Positions 31,942-45,164 of a DNA stretch of 64,000 nt are shown one piece after another. Position 1 is the first letter of the stretch, and each line of letters starts with the position of its first letter. Made by a program: the position numbers and the translations under genes. The DNA is from Agarophyton chilense (taxonomy: Eukaryota; Rhodophyta; Florideophyceae; Gracilariales; Gracilariaceae). Location of the stretch: positions 124,001 to 188,000 of the forward strand of contig JARGXX010000033.1 of assembly GCA_030374765.1 (NCBI GenBank), written 5' to 3'. The notes under the pieces were generated by a model. The model was not told where the DNA came from. It made no database searches and saw only the letters and a program-made list of their open reading frames with translations.

Positions 31942-33029
31942 CTGATACAAACAGTAAGATCAGCAGTCCTTCCTTTATACTCAACAGACGAATAAGAGAG
32001 CAATAAACTACGAAGTGTATGCTCTCGTAAACAAATACAAATACAAAACCAAACGAAAGTCACGTAAGCAATACAAGAATAAATTGACCATGATACAAAC
32101 ATTCAAGTTCACTGAGATTTTTTGGCCTGGACTCTCGGACAACAGAATATCGCTGATGGGATGACGAAGGGACTGGTGTCGGACTCGCATCTTCTCTGGA
32201 AAATGATGAAGACGAATAAGTTACACATCAATCCGCAAGAATGAATCGAAAAGCGTAGCCAATGATTTTAAGTTCGTCCAAAAAGGAAAATCTGGATTTT
32301 GGAGATCGTGGCAGACTTCTCCGCCAGTTTCGCTGGACTCTGTCACAAAAGCGCCGTGTCTGAAAGTTATCTACCGACGTCGCTGGCCGACGGCGTGATC
32401 GGTGGTTCTCATCCTACTTTAGTAGTTTTTGTTTGTTCTAGCTTGTGCCATATAAAAGGGACAATCATCTTTTAATAAATATCAACCATTTCGTCTTTTT
32501 CGACTCTTCGACGTCAACCAGCCTCGCCAAGGGGCCGTCATTGGCTTTGCACGCAACCTCTACAAGGGCCGTCACTGCTATTGCCCTTACAACCGCAGCA
32601 CAGTCCTTCAAGGACTGGTCGCCGGTTATGAGGGTTTCAGATTCGTCCATACCCTGGGCGGCATTGTACCAGACCTTGCCTTATCTTCGCAGTCAGGTGT
32701 GAACACTTAATGCGCCTACCGGTAAACCATGGTCGCAGGATATGCTTTGTTTTCAATGTCGTCACATTGAACAGCGAGTTTCCCCGCCGCCCATCCGTAC
32801 CTTTCGACCATATATAATTCATTATATTAACCACGATCGCAGCGTACTGAGGAATGTTAAAGTCATAAATATATGAAATGCCATTCACAGAGTTCAACCC
32901 TAGTTCTTCCCGTGCCTCCGACTGATACGTATTCCGGCTCATACTCTCTTTTATTAAAGCAGCTATAAACCCACTTTTGTTGCCGTGACGGACTTTCGCG
33001 TTAAAAATATGAACTCTGTAGGCATCAGC
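31942..33029. other. Part B left segment, unit 2
   Basis: Counterpart of 12768-13855, including the TATAAAA box at 32451-32457 and the ATG-less plus frame ending 32710. No gene called. Confidence 0.5.
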
Positions 33030-36000
33030 CTATGGCGAGCTTATGTATTGAGAACGATGTAATGCATTCCACCTCTTCATTGCGTGATCAGCTCCGTCAG
33101 TGTCCCCTGACAGCCTTGCCACTCGTTCTACCAAAGTCAACGTCGGCATCAGTTTTGAAATGATATATCGTCTGTCGATATGGGCATTACGGGGGTTTTT
33201 ATGTTTCTTTGCAAGAGAAATAGAAGGATGCTCTTTTTCAGACTCCATAGCAGAGGCTGCAGCGCTTCTCTGCAATCTCTTCGTCCATTTCCCTTTGAAT
33301 CGGTTTACACCAAAAAAGGTTCTAATATCAGAGTCAGATAAGGGCCAAACACGTCGGGTAGAATTGACGAAGAATGGAGCTCAGCACTGTGACGTCCATG
33401 CTTTTCAATTCCAAGTATGCGATCTTGGAGGGCTTTGTTGCATAATTCGTCAGGACGTTCACCAAAAACATTTCTCAACCGCTCACATTGACGATGCTGT
33501 AGAGAGAGGAATCCTTTGGTTTTCATCAGACGAGCCATGGCTCGCACAGAACTGTTTTGCATGGAATTTTTGTCGTACAACATCGCAGGGTTAAATTCTG
33601 ATGCATTGTGGTCGTTATTTCGAACTCTATTATATGAACGAACGGCCCCGGTTTCGCTCCATATCAACATTCGAGCGTTTGAGGCATCCATTAGCCAGGC
33701 TCCGGCAGTTTCAAGAGTAGGTAGCATTAGAACGTTTAGCCCTTTCACCATTCGAATAATAAGCATTTCCAAAGCCTCATCAAGATGAACGTATGTCCAA
33801 CCACGACTATCGTAGGGACTGCCGGATGCTGATGTAAAGCTGAGAACCCTCGCGACCACTGTATTAACGAAGTGCATTCCATTAGGGTTATGTGAGAAGA
33901 AGGACATAATCCGTTCGCGACATAGCCGACCAATCTCTACAGTACTGTCTTTCACCGCATCTGTTGTGGCCAGTAACATTTTAGAAGTACTTTTTTGTTG
34001 TACAACATTTTGTAGTACCTTACTCTCTGAGCAAACCTTTTCAATTGCATCCTTTACGTCTGGGCACTCGGTCTGGAGCAACCATGTCATGTGTATCATC
34101 ATAGCGGCACAGATGCTGATCAGCAAAGCGCGATTATTTCTTGCATGACCGTGATTCATGATGTTATGTACTTGAGACTGTGAAAGGCCTCCACATTGTG
34201 CGAGCTTCTTTAAGCTAAAGCCGTCCATCATTTCTTTGCACATCGGATAAAGGCTTTGTTTCTCAACATGAAAGCAGCCTGGGAAAGGCACAAGCCATTC
34301 ATGAACTTTAAGTTCATTGTAAAGAGTCGAACATGATCCTCGCCGCTGCGCCTCAGAGTACGAGCTTTTCCAGATTTTCATGAGTATGCGATATGTAGGC
34401 CGATCGCCAGAAACAATCACATATTGTGGCCTTCCTGGCTCTCCAGGTCCGAGTTGTTCTTGTACAAGCCCTAGTTTCTGATGAATTGTGAAAATGTCTG
34501 AGGCGCTCATGCGAGATATATCCACAAAAACAACTCTCTGTTTTTGCAGCGAAGAATGCATAATTAGAATCCCCCAGTGAGGTTTGAAGCAGGACAAAAG
34601 TAACGACCGAAAGTTGAAACCTTGGTGCTTGTAGGGTCGCTCGAGTTGTCCCCAATTGTATCGCATCTCATCGATCGAAGTTCCAAGCAAACGTTCTCTA
34701 TGGTTGTACACTATGACGAACGTAATATCAAATAAATCATTGAGGTTACTTTGATCATTTTTGGAATGTAAAGAAGAGACGAACGCGCTTCTGCTCCATA
34801 AAGATGTGACATGACTAGTGGCCAACCAGCCATTAAAGACTTCATTCTGTTCATTAGCGTCCAAACTCGTTGAACAGGTAGAGCTAGGCTGGACGGAATT
34901 TAAATTCCGTAGTTTGCTCTGGATAATTTACTGAGTTGCCGTCCCACTTACCACTGGAAGACGTTTTTGTGCCGCTTTCACGCTGTGTAAAGGAAGAATG
35001 TCTTAGTTATCCACCTGAACAGTTATAATCTTTTTGTTGAGAGAAATGTTTTCGAAAGCCCCATCTTTAGCCTGCTCGCGCTCCGATATTAACCCCATAC
35101 GATAGCGTTCAGTAGTGTCGTATGAGATAATAAGGCCTTGGAAGTTTAGTACACTTGTCCCAGATGGAGACGATTCTAAAATGTTAGCAATTAAGGTTGT
35201 CATCATTAAAGGCCCGCCAAACACTCGAGAGCGAGAGAAGACCATCTGCTCGATGACTCTGTAAGCGCGTACTTACAAGAGATAGTCTGCGCGAATAATG
35301 TCTTAAGAATTGGTTTAGGTGAGCGAGTGCCTTTTATGTTTCTTGGAATCAAGGATCCTGTCAACATTGTTGTTCAAGGGGAAAAGATTAAAGAGCTGTT
35401 CATCTTGGACAGATGTCAAAACCTTCCACGACGCCAGTCCACGATCAGACGCCATTTCAATAACAGTTGCGGACAACAGTTTCGTTGGAATAGCACATAT
35501 TTCTCCCAGAAGATTCCACTTCTGCGCCTGTAGTCACTGCCACGCTCACGGTAGCGCTTTGCTACAATTCCAATTAGCCGTCTTCGTTCCGATGTTGAAA
35601 GTGGTGACAGTTTAGCTTTCAATGTGATAGCGCTATGAACAGTTCCTCAAAGTGCTGCGGGGGTAGCGTTGCAACGTAGTTTTCGAGACAATGAGTAAAT
35701 ATGAACATCACCGGCCGCGAGTACAAGGCCAAAACGTGCTTCAATGCTTCTCGTGCATATATCTGCAGAGAGATTTGCATAATGACTGTTGAGGATCTTT
35801 CAGGACATAAAAACTACTCGAACTGGCAGAAAACGCGCGCTCAGTACGGTTGAAAATGGAGCAATTATGTTTTTCTTCAGTTCCATTTCAACTTTCAAAG
35901 AAGACCTGTTCACCACACAAAACTGTGCTTCATGCTTAGAACTGTCAAACGCAAACAACACGCAATCCACCAGACAGCGGTCAGCGGATTCATTCAAATT

Positions 36001-36333
36001 ATGCAGCAGAAACATAGGACGGACACCAATAAATCCTTTGGAAATGACATATCGACAAGTCCCACACGTTTGTTTGCCCGATACATCTTCTATACTTTGC
36101 CTTTTACAAGATAAACTTTGAATCACCTCACTGATTTCCATAAATTCTTCTGTTTCTTCCGGTATAGTATTCTTAAAAAATGGCAGAGGCCTTAGATTAC
36201 CACTTGAACCAGAGCACCCAAAACTTTCAAAAACACAACAACCAGCGAAGGCCCCGCGAAAAGTAAAATCAGATCTGAGGGCTTTGTTCGAAGCGTGTCT
36301 GCATCCCCAACTTCTATTCCGGAAAGAAGACAT
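33030..36333 (-). CDS. DUF6589-like gene, unit 2 copy
   Basis: Main exon 33305-34864 (519 codons), shifted C-terminal piece 33030-33320, and upstream exon candidates 35003-35245, 35416-35790 and 35800-36333. The T6 frameshift and the CAG/GTAAGT splice signals are unchanged from unit 1. Two residue changes in the main exon (Glu to Asp near 34223 and Ile to Asn near 34007) are the only protein differences I saw. Confidence 0.5.
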
Positions 36334-37491
36334 AGCTCTTCAGTGAAACTTTTTCGCACATCGTTAGATCACATTGAAACATTATAAAGAGGAAAATTTA
36401 GTGACACGGGTTGGGGATGTGCAGTGACTTCAGAACTTCGTCCATTAGTCTGACGTAATTTTGAGCAGATGAAACAACAGTATCAGTGTTGAACTTCTTT
36501 TTTGAACTCTACCCCTCCATTTTTTCAATGCGAACATTGACTTTCGACCCTGCTTCTTCAAGACAATTTCTGCTCAACCAATGATTTTGTCACGGCAAGA
36601 TGAGCACAGCAAGAATGGTCCTGCACTTTTACCAGCAAACGGATTCGAGAAAGGATAGGTTTGTATAACTGCTCTGTTTTGGACTTGTTCAGAACTTAAT
36701 TGAACGTACTTGGTCGGCTATTTTGGATGAAACTGTCCTCAAGCTGCAAAAACTTGAGCAAAAGGGTTCAAAGTAGGATTGTGAACCACTTGGCGCAGTC
36801 TCATTTCCGTTGCACCCATGTCCTCTGAACACCAAATAATGTAGGCTGGAGATGTATGGTGAGCAAAAGGAAGGTTGATGTTTTCGACGTTGCGCGTTGA
36901 CCGACCCGACAAAAGATGTTCCTCTGTAAGGTAAGGCTTCAACAGTGTTGAGTTCGTCGGTTACTTTTTTAGAACAAGAACGCAAAAATGGCCATTCGAC
37001 TGACCCCTCAGTTTTTTTATTCACACAGCATTTCGGGGGATTTCCAAAATTTTCTGAAATCTCACAGTCTGCGCTGCTTGAAGATACTGCTTAGTGAAAC
37101 TGGTCGTGGTTTTGGTTTTGTGTTGGTGGGTGGGGGGTGCACTGTATAGCTAGAGCAGTAAAGCTCCACCGGTCTTTAAACGCATTTTGGTGGAGCATTG
37201 CTGTCATTTGCGCACAACAGCCGACACTCGTGACTACATGGCATTGGTTACATGCAGGTGATCGGCATGCCTCAGGCATGATTAGGTCTTGCTTTACATT
37301 CGACATGATTCACTTCAATGCTCACATATGCGAACTCATAAACCTCAACTGTTACCACAGTTGTGAAGCAACAATTCTTCTTCTACGCATCAGCGCACCG
37401 ATATGGAAATGCACGCAAGGCGTGGTCTCAAGAAACTCGAGAAGCGCAGGCATTGCTGAGGCGTCTTCGACAGAAGGGAGTCAAGAACGGG
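36334..37491. other. Intergenic, unit 2
   Basis: Counterpart of 17160-18317. No gene seen. Confidence 0.4.
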
Positions 37492-37497
37492 TATAAA
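37492..37497 (+). promoter_or_regulatory. TATA box of secreted-protein gene (unit 2)
   Basis: Identical to the unit-1 box, at the same distance from the ATG at 37607. Confidence 0.6.
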
Positions 37498-37606
37498 GGC
37501 CGAAACTCATCTCCGTTCTTGTTCACGTCGTCATCTCAAACACAACCTTCACCTCTTGACTTCAATCAAGCCACCATACACAACACCCTCATCCACATCG
37601 CTCAAC

Positions 37607-38059
37607 ATGAATTCTCTTGTCCGTTTTTCGTTTTGTACCGTTCTCCTCCTGATCGTCTTGTGCGCACCGACTGGGTCTCATTCGTTTTGCTTCAAAGATA
37701 TGTATCTCTCCCTGAGTGACGATCAACTCTGGGCGGCTGCCAGAGCGGGCAGTCGAGTTGGTGGATGTTACATTCCCTCTGCCGGCCCACCAGCCTTTTG
37801 TGACCTTTATGTCAAATCGGCAGTCAGAGGATCTGATGGCGATTTTGGATGGCCAAAGAACAGAAATAACCGCGGAACTGGATGTGTCAAGGCTCCTGAA
37901 CTTCCCCGAAGCAGGTCACACTGTTTCTTCAACAGGCGCGATTACGATCTTCCGAATAGTGAATTGAGTGCTTTCTGTACTGGAAATGGAAAAGCCAACG
38001 CTCTGGCTCAGCTTCGCCATGCTCTTCGTAATAATGCTTGTTTGCTACCTACCTGCTAG
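37607..38059 (+). CDS. Small secreted cysteine-rich protein (unit 2)
   Basis: Second copy, apparently identical in all 150 residues to the gene at 18433, with promoter and 3' region duplicated as well. The gene is thus present twice, both copies intact, while the retroelements around it are full of stops. Either the duplication is too recent for decay, or the protein is kept by selection; two identical copies cannot separate these. Confidence 0.75.
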   Translation: MNSLVRFSFCTVLLLIVLCAPTGSHSFCFKDMYLSLSDDQLWAAARAGSRVGGCYIPSAGPPAFCDLYVKSAVRGSDGDFGWPKNRNNRGTGCVKAPELPRSRSHCFFNRRDYDLPNSELSAFCTGNGKANALAQLRHALRNNACLLPTC

Positions 38060-40785
38060 GAGCAGGTTGGTAATCGCAGTACCTGATGAGTGGAACTAAT
38101 GTCAGCCATGTTGTAATTGGCGGTCTCATTTTCCATCGGCTCGAAACGTTTGTCTTTTTATTTAGTATTAGACTCAGATTGGGGATTAATTAGACTTGCT
38201 AAAACTGATAAAATCCGTTGTGGAACACTTTTCATTGCGTTTTGGTTATTGAGCATTGGAACATGTATTGAAGGAGCGGAGCGGATTCAGTTTCTATAAA
38301 TTCTGGATAATGAACTATGGGACTAATCGATTACCTCCGCTACAAAGATAGACTATTGTTGAGGATGCGAGCAATCTGTAGCACGCCAGCGCATTGCCAT
38401 CACTTCCAGCGTGGCATTCACATGCAACACTGGCAATTCAATCGCTAGCAAGTTTAATTCGTTCGACCAATCACCGACCCCCTCGCCGGCTTACGTCCTC
38501 CGAAGGGACCTCTGCACTACCGCAGGCATACGTCCTCCGATCGGACCTCTGTGCCACCAAGGTAGCCTCCCTGGCACATGCACCTCTTGGCTACTGATTG
38601 CTGATGAGTACCAGAGCCAGCTACCCGGGAAGGTCTGCTAAAAAGCCGAACGGCTCCCCGCGACTACCCGCTACTACTGCATGGCGAAGGAGTGTCATAG
38701 CCAGTAAAGGAAGTCCGCAAGATCAAGAATTCTACCATCGCGTTCTTGCGGTCGCCCTGCAAGTACAACGGCAAGCGAAGCATCGACGACTGAGCTGTGT
38801 GCTCGTCGCTGGCCACAAATCCTACAAAACAAATCACGCAAATGCGCTGAATTTTGAAACAGCATGGGTTTTTCTGCGCAACCCACGCAGTCGTGGGTAG
38901 CAAATTCTGTTCCTTTTCGAACAGAGTTTGAACTGATGGATAAATAGATGTCTCTGATCTGTCTGGACTTTAAAAGTGTTGGTTGCTAGATCAGAACAAT
39001 CAGCAGCGAACGTAACGTAGTCGTAGTCGCCTAGAAAGCAGCTTAGCAGTAGAGGCCACCGTGGCCCAAACAGGGTAACACACTACAGAAGAAAAGACTT
39101 GCTCCCACGGGAAGACCTGGAGAAGCGAAGGGCAGTCTCGGGAGAAGTCTTCCGAGAACTGTTGCTGCCTGATCTGTTGCCGTATTTTTTTCAAGTGCGT
39201 AGTCCATCGCCCGCCGTAGCGTATTGAAAAACAACTATCTTTTGCAGATGTTAGGTAGAACTTGTGGGATTGGCTTCGCCCCTCTGCTTCTTTTAATTTC
39301 GTTTGCCCAGCTCCAACCCAACATCATTCAAACTGTGGTTTCTTTTGTAAACAGAGACGACACAGTTCCTTCGTAGTCGAACCAGTTTCAATCCAAAATA
39401 TCACAGTACAGCTCTTTGTCGTTAGAAAATGTTTTGGACTTTCAAAGAACGAGATGAAGTTTTTATCGTTCTATGCGCATGGTGCCGTCAATGCATGGCA
39501 CGATAGATGACAGCATCATATTCACGGTCAACATGATCTGGATGAGGTAGGAACGAATGTGGACAGGTTTACATTATTGAGACAATACATGGTCAGCGAT
39601 GTATCTGCTAGATCCTGGTACTGTACACGCCACTGTACCTGTTTCAATCTTTGTCCATGAGGACTGTGGTTGTGTCCATTTTGCGTTCGGCAAACCCATC
39701 CACACCTGGGATTGCTGGAGGCAAACAGGGTTGCTCACTCTTAGCACCCGGCCAGCTGAGGTACCTTTCCTCTCTGTCCCACGCTTTCCGATATTTTTTC
39801 TCGCACAACAGAATGACGACTCGGAAAGCACCTGTACCCAAAAAATGCAATAAACACGAGATTCTTTCGTTCTTTCATCACGCACACTAGCATCATATAA
39901 AGCTAGGCGATCGATACTTAGAATTCATTTGTGCTTTGATTTTACCAAACGACTCCAAAGAAACAGCAATCGGTTTTGTGCATTCGACATTTTTTTCTTT
40001 GACGCAGATGGTATTTGCATTGCTTGTGTGTTATCGGGTTTTGTAACTTTGCTTGACCCCACATAAACAAAGTATCATTACTCGTGGAAACAGTGCTTTG
40101 CTTAACTAAGTTTTCTTGTTATGAAAGACACAAGACGCTTGTATTTTCAACTCTTTGAGGTATCTAAGCCAAGAGAACAAAAGTAAATTGCCATGACAGG
40201 GCGCATGCATGATTTAAGAATTATGGAACGGGAAGGCTTCCATTCCCCTGTTCAGCTTCGAGAAGTAGTATTGACACCAAATAATATTCGACTCCCCCCT
40301 TCACCACAATTAACCTTCATTAAATTCGGCCCCTTCGTTTGAATTGAAATGTACGTTCACCGCCCTTTCCCCGGATGCCAGAAATCCGCGCTTTGCTGTT
40401 TGGAAAATGCGCCAAATATCACAAGTGTTTTCCGAAAAGTTTTTTCGCCTGAGCTCTTACCCTGTTGTAGAGTATTAGCATTAGTATTTGATATCCTTCG
40501 GAGTAGTACGCTGTAGTCTTTGAACTTTTCTACTCTCGCAGCTAAGTCATGAATCACTTTTTTCTTTTTGAGTTCCTGTCTTACCCACGTCGCAATTCTC
40601 ATCAACTATAGCGCTGGCAATATCAAAAACCTTTATCCCTGAATCTCGAAGAACAAGATGGGCGCATCGGTGTCTCACAAGCTGCATGACGCATTCACGC
40701 CAATCTATCTCATAATCACCTTCACTCTACATTGCTTTAAATGCCCATCCCCAATGTATTCTGCTTTCGATACACTCAAACACAT
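38060..40785. other. Part B gene-poor segment, unit 2
   Basis: Counterpart of 18886-21611. One difference was noted near 39470 (G to T). It includes the 42-codon frame at 39248-39376. Confidence 0.45.
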
Positions 40786-43700
40786 TTAAACAACTATGCT
40801 GTTCTTTAGTTCACAAAACGCATTTGCATTCCGTATTGCACGTGTGGTGACACCTCGGCGAGTCTTGGTGGCGTTATCCGCAGCTGCGTTCTGAGGCTTG
40901 GATAGAGATTGCGTCGAGTCGTGCAAAACGTCGGTATCAGGCACCCCTGATGGGCGAAGAATGACACGCAACGGTGCAGCGTTTCCAGCGACGGTATCGA
41001 CCGGATTACGACGGCTGTCGGGCGCCTCCCCCTCCTTAGACGATGCACCGGAGTTGGTTTCCGTCGGGTGGAATGGGGGAGAGCGACGAATGCGCGACAC
41101 GATCCCTTGCGCGTTGGGCGCCGCGGGTAGCGGAAGGTCAGACAAACCCCGAGATGGGTGTGGTAGCGCGGAGTGGCGCGGGTGGACCTGGGATAAGGGC
41201 GTCGAGAAATCCGTTTCAACAGGAGCAGTAACATCAGTAGGTTAGGATGTTAACGGCGGAGGAGCCGATACCACGCGATTGCGGGACATGCGTTCGTGAT
41301 TACCAGCGAGGTCAACAACGACAGTGTCGGAAGCCACCAAAATAACCCGAAAGGGGCTGTCGGCAACGGGTGACAGCTTGTGCCGTTTTTCCTTCTCTGG
41401 GTTCCAGTACTCTTTGCGGATGAATACATAACCGTCGGGGGCGAGACGTGGCGGCGAGCGAGGGGCTTTGGTATCCAAGTCACGCTTGTAAGCGGCTTAA
41501 GCTCGGTCCATTGAACGCCGTGCGGCGGGAACGAGCGTCGTGAGCCAAGTTTTACACGCTTCGCGGTAAGCTGTCGGTGAGGGAAAGGTATCCAGCGTGG
41601 GCTGTGGTTCTAGCGCCAAGAGCGGTGGGGTACGGGACAGTACCAACTCGAAGGGCGTAAATCCGGTTTTCCTGTGCACCTGCGTATGGTACGCAAAGGT
41701 GAGCGCATCAGTGAACAAGTCCCAATCTGTGGGGTGGTCTGCAACGTATGAACGGAGTGTCGCAAGTAATGTCCGGTTGAACCGTTCGGCCTGCCCATTA
41801 GTTTAGGGGTGGTAAGTGGTCGTGAACAGGTTCTTAATGTCCAAGATGCGACACACATCCTCGAAGAAACGAGAGGCAAACTGTGTCCCGTTTTCGGAGA
41901 GAAGGTTGACCGGTGGACCGTAGACGAAGACCCAGTGTAGGACGAAGGCTTGAGCCACGCTCATAACGGAGATCTTCCGTAACAGTACGGTCCGGACCAG
42001 CTTTGAGAAGCGATCCTGAATTACGAGTAAAAACTTGTAATTCCGCTTAGTGGTGAGGATGGGAACGAGTACATCGATGGCCACAAACTCCAATGGAGCG
42101 CGAGCTGGAAACAGCTTCAACTTCGTCGCATGACGGCGGAGCTTGACAAGGTTCCGAGCGCAATCGGTACAAAACCGCACTGTTTCGTAGCAATCCACTG
42201 CCATCGCAGGCCAGTAGAAGTTACGGCGTAGTGTTAGGTAAAGTTTCCGTCCCCCGACGTGGCCACCCAGTTTAGAGTAGTGCTACAACCGCAAGACTCT
42301 CGACTGGAGGTTATGTGGTACCATGATTTGTGGGTGCGATCTGACCGTCCGTACGAGTTATCCGGCGTCAATCACCTGAAAGGGAAGAGTAATTTCTCCA
42401 TTGAGTTGAGCGCGGACCTTCGCGCAGAACTGGTCAGCGAATTGCTCCCGTATCATCTCCTCTGGAGTAATAGGCACGAAGTTCCCTGGTAAGGGTTTCT
42501 CGGAATCTTCCGAGAGAAGAAAGTCGTCCAATTCGGAACCGGAATCTGAAGAGTCTGTGTCTCGTTCCTCGTTCTCGATGATAACGTCGTCGCCATTCAC
42601 TGCAAAGCAGGGTATTTCATCGTCGTTGACGGGTAGTGCTTCGCCAGTAGTGACCAGGCCGGAGAAAGCATCGGCTTGGGTGTTGCACTATCCTTTTCGG
42701 TACTGCACGTCAAAGTCAAATTCCGCTAGACGGAGACGCCAACGCATCAAGCGGCCTGAAGGCTCCGAGATGGAGAGTAGCCATCGAAGTGATGCATGGT
42801 CCGTAAAAACGGTGAAATGATTACCCATGAGATAGCGGCGCAACGTTTGTAATGCCCACACTACTGCAAGGCATTCCTTCTCCGAGACGGAGTAATTTTT
42901 CTCGTGGACGTTCAGCGATCGGGACCAGTACCCTACGGGGCGTCTTTCCCCTTTTGGTGTAGTTTGAAACAGTGCACAACCTACTTGGTAGTCGCTGGCG
43001 TCCGTATCTACGGTGAGGGGACTTCCAGGCTTGGGCAACGAGAGGATCGGGGCGGAGATGACAGAAGCCTTAAGAGAGTTGAAATATTCCATTTGAACGG
43101 GGGTTGAGGGGTCCAGTTTTGGTGGTTGGCCTTTCCGCAAAAGCGCGTTTAACGGTGCAGCCTTGTCCGCAAAGTGCGGGATGAATCGTCGGTAGACGTT
43201 CGCGAGTCCCAGAAAGGAACGAAGCTCGATTTGCGTCGGCGGTTCTTTAGCCTCTCTTAGTGACTTAACACGAGTCTCCTCGATTGTAACACGTCCTGGA
43301 CGGATAACATGGCCGAGATACTTCACTGTGTTCGTGAAGAAGTCAAATTTCTTCAACTTAAGAGTGACACCCGCATCTCGAAGCGTGGTCATGATATCCC
43401 TCACATGAGTGAGATCTTTGTCCAGATTATCTGAGAAGACGATTATGTCATCCAGGTAGACCAGGCAGGTACGCCATTTGAAGAGGGCCAATAGGATGTC
43501 AATGGCTCGCTGGAACGTAGCGCGGGCATTGGTAAGACCAAAAGGCATCCGTTTGAAACGGTAGAGACCGGAGTGATACGCGAAAGCGGTTTTATCCTGG
43601 TCTTGCTTCCTTACCGGAACTTTCCAGTATCCCCAATTGGCATCCAGGGATGTAAAGACGGTGGCGGTGCCCAGCGAATCAATGTACTCGTCCATTCTTG

Positions 43701-45156
43701 AGATTGGATACACGTCCTTGACGGTGACGGCATTCAACCGACGGTAGTCGACGCAAAACCTCCAGGAACCATCCTGCTTTGAAGCCAGTACTACTGGAGA
43801 AGCCCACGGCGACTGAGCCGGTTCAATGACTCCTGCCCTAAGCATTTTATCCACTTGTGCCTTTTCCTCCGCGCGTGCGGCGGGTCCGGCACGTTATGGG
43901 TGCTGAGAAATGGGTCGGGTGTCCGGTAGCAAATCAATCCGATGTTCCGTAGTGGCAATCTCACCAAGGGAGCCGTCCCACATAGTGGTGAAGTCCCTTA
44001 AAAGTTGTCGCAATCGATGGCGGTATGACTCCGGGACGTGGCTGAGATCCAGGTCCTCGAGTTCTTGGACTTGATCGGGGCGGTCACCACTCTTTGGAAC
44101 GGGCTGCGTCCCTGATGGTACAGGTTGAACTCAGGTTACCGGCGATGAAACGGGTTCCGGGCTGTCCCCCTCCTTAGAGTGAACAAGTCCGAGAACGTCA
44201 GCTGCAGTCAGCTTTGTCGGCACCATAGCGATGGGGTGCGGCATGACAGACCCTATCACTTGGTTCTTCACCAGATACTAGGGTACAGTCCCTAGATTGG
44301 CGATCAGCACGTGAAATGGTTGGTTCGGCTCCACATGGACGATTCCATTCCCAATTGCGAGGCTGTGCCTGTCATACAATGACCACAATGGTTGCAAGAC
44401 CCGGAGTCCGTGTTGAAGGGAGGTTACTTTCACCATCATTTGGGACTCAGGCGGGACGCATAACGACGCTGCGACGCGGAGCTTATTAGATTCACGGTTA
44501 TCCGGTCCAGGTTCCTCTGCTGCCGGTAGCGGGACATGCTTTTTCGTGGCACGCCGAAGCGGACGACGAACGATCGGAGTGGACGATCCATCCTCCATCT
44601 CGACACGCCGTTGGCGGGGGAAGATCGCTTCGACGAAACGGTCGCAAAAGTCACAACCCAAGATGACTGGGGCGGCTAATTTCAGACATACGACGAAGTC
44701 GAGTTTCACCACGCGAGTGCCAACGCGGACTACCAGTTCTATGAACTTCACCGTATCCAACGGTTTGTTGTTCGCGTCAGCGACCTCCGGGACTTGGCCG
44801 CGGCGGATCCTAGACTGCAAAGCAGGCGGTAACAGTTCCTCCACGACAAAGTTCGGACCGGCACCAGTGTCTAAGACAGTAAAGTGTCGCACCATAAACT
44901 GGTGTAAAAGGCCAAGGTCAGCATAGACCTTGTAGTTTCTTTTGGTCATCACCAGAACTATATCCGGGAACCGGTTATGGGAGACAAGTTTCCACGGACG
45001 ATGCAGAACAATAAAGTGTTCCGAGTTCAGGTCATTGACGGCCTCTTTCCTTGAAAGGATTTTGACTGGGGAGCGAGGCTTGGACGCCTCGGGCGCCGTC
45101 GACCTTGACTCTGTAGGCGCCCCTCCTTGAGAGGAGACTCCCACATTTAGTTTTTC
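40786..45156 (-). pseudogene. Gypsy pol, copy 3
   Basis: Same frame and the same nine in-frame stops as copy 2, offset by 19,174. Private differences include Ser to Tyr after the DPSTPVQME segment near 43085 and several in the protease N-terminus (Val to Leu, Arg to His, Ser to Leu). Integrase has the same Asp-to-Glu change as copy 2, as expected because this half lies in the nearly invariant part B. Confidence 0.9.
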
Positions 45157-45164
45157 TGGGCCTG
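45114..45164 (-). promoter_or_regulatory. Candidate -1 frameshift site, gypsy copy 3
   Basis: Heptamer G AAA AAC at 45156-45150, unchanged. The near hairpin has the weaker copy-1 form. Confidence 0.5.

Larger units (their letters stand above)
24464..43637. repeat. Tandem repeat unit 2 (19,174 bp)
   Basis: Second full unit. At its left edge gypsy RT is continuous with unit 1, so the unit edge is set by alignment to unit 1 and is not a visible scar. Part A (24464-31941) differs from unit 1 at scattered sites, for example four changes in about 100 bases near 28220-28265. Part B (31942-43637) shows only about half a dozen differences that I noticed in 11.7 kb. Confidence 0.97.
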
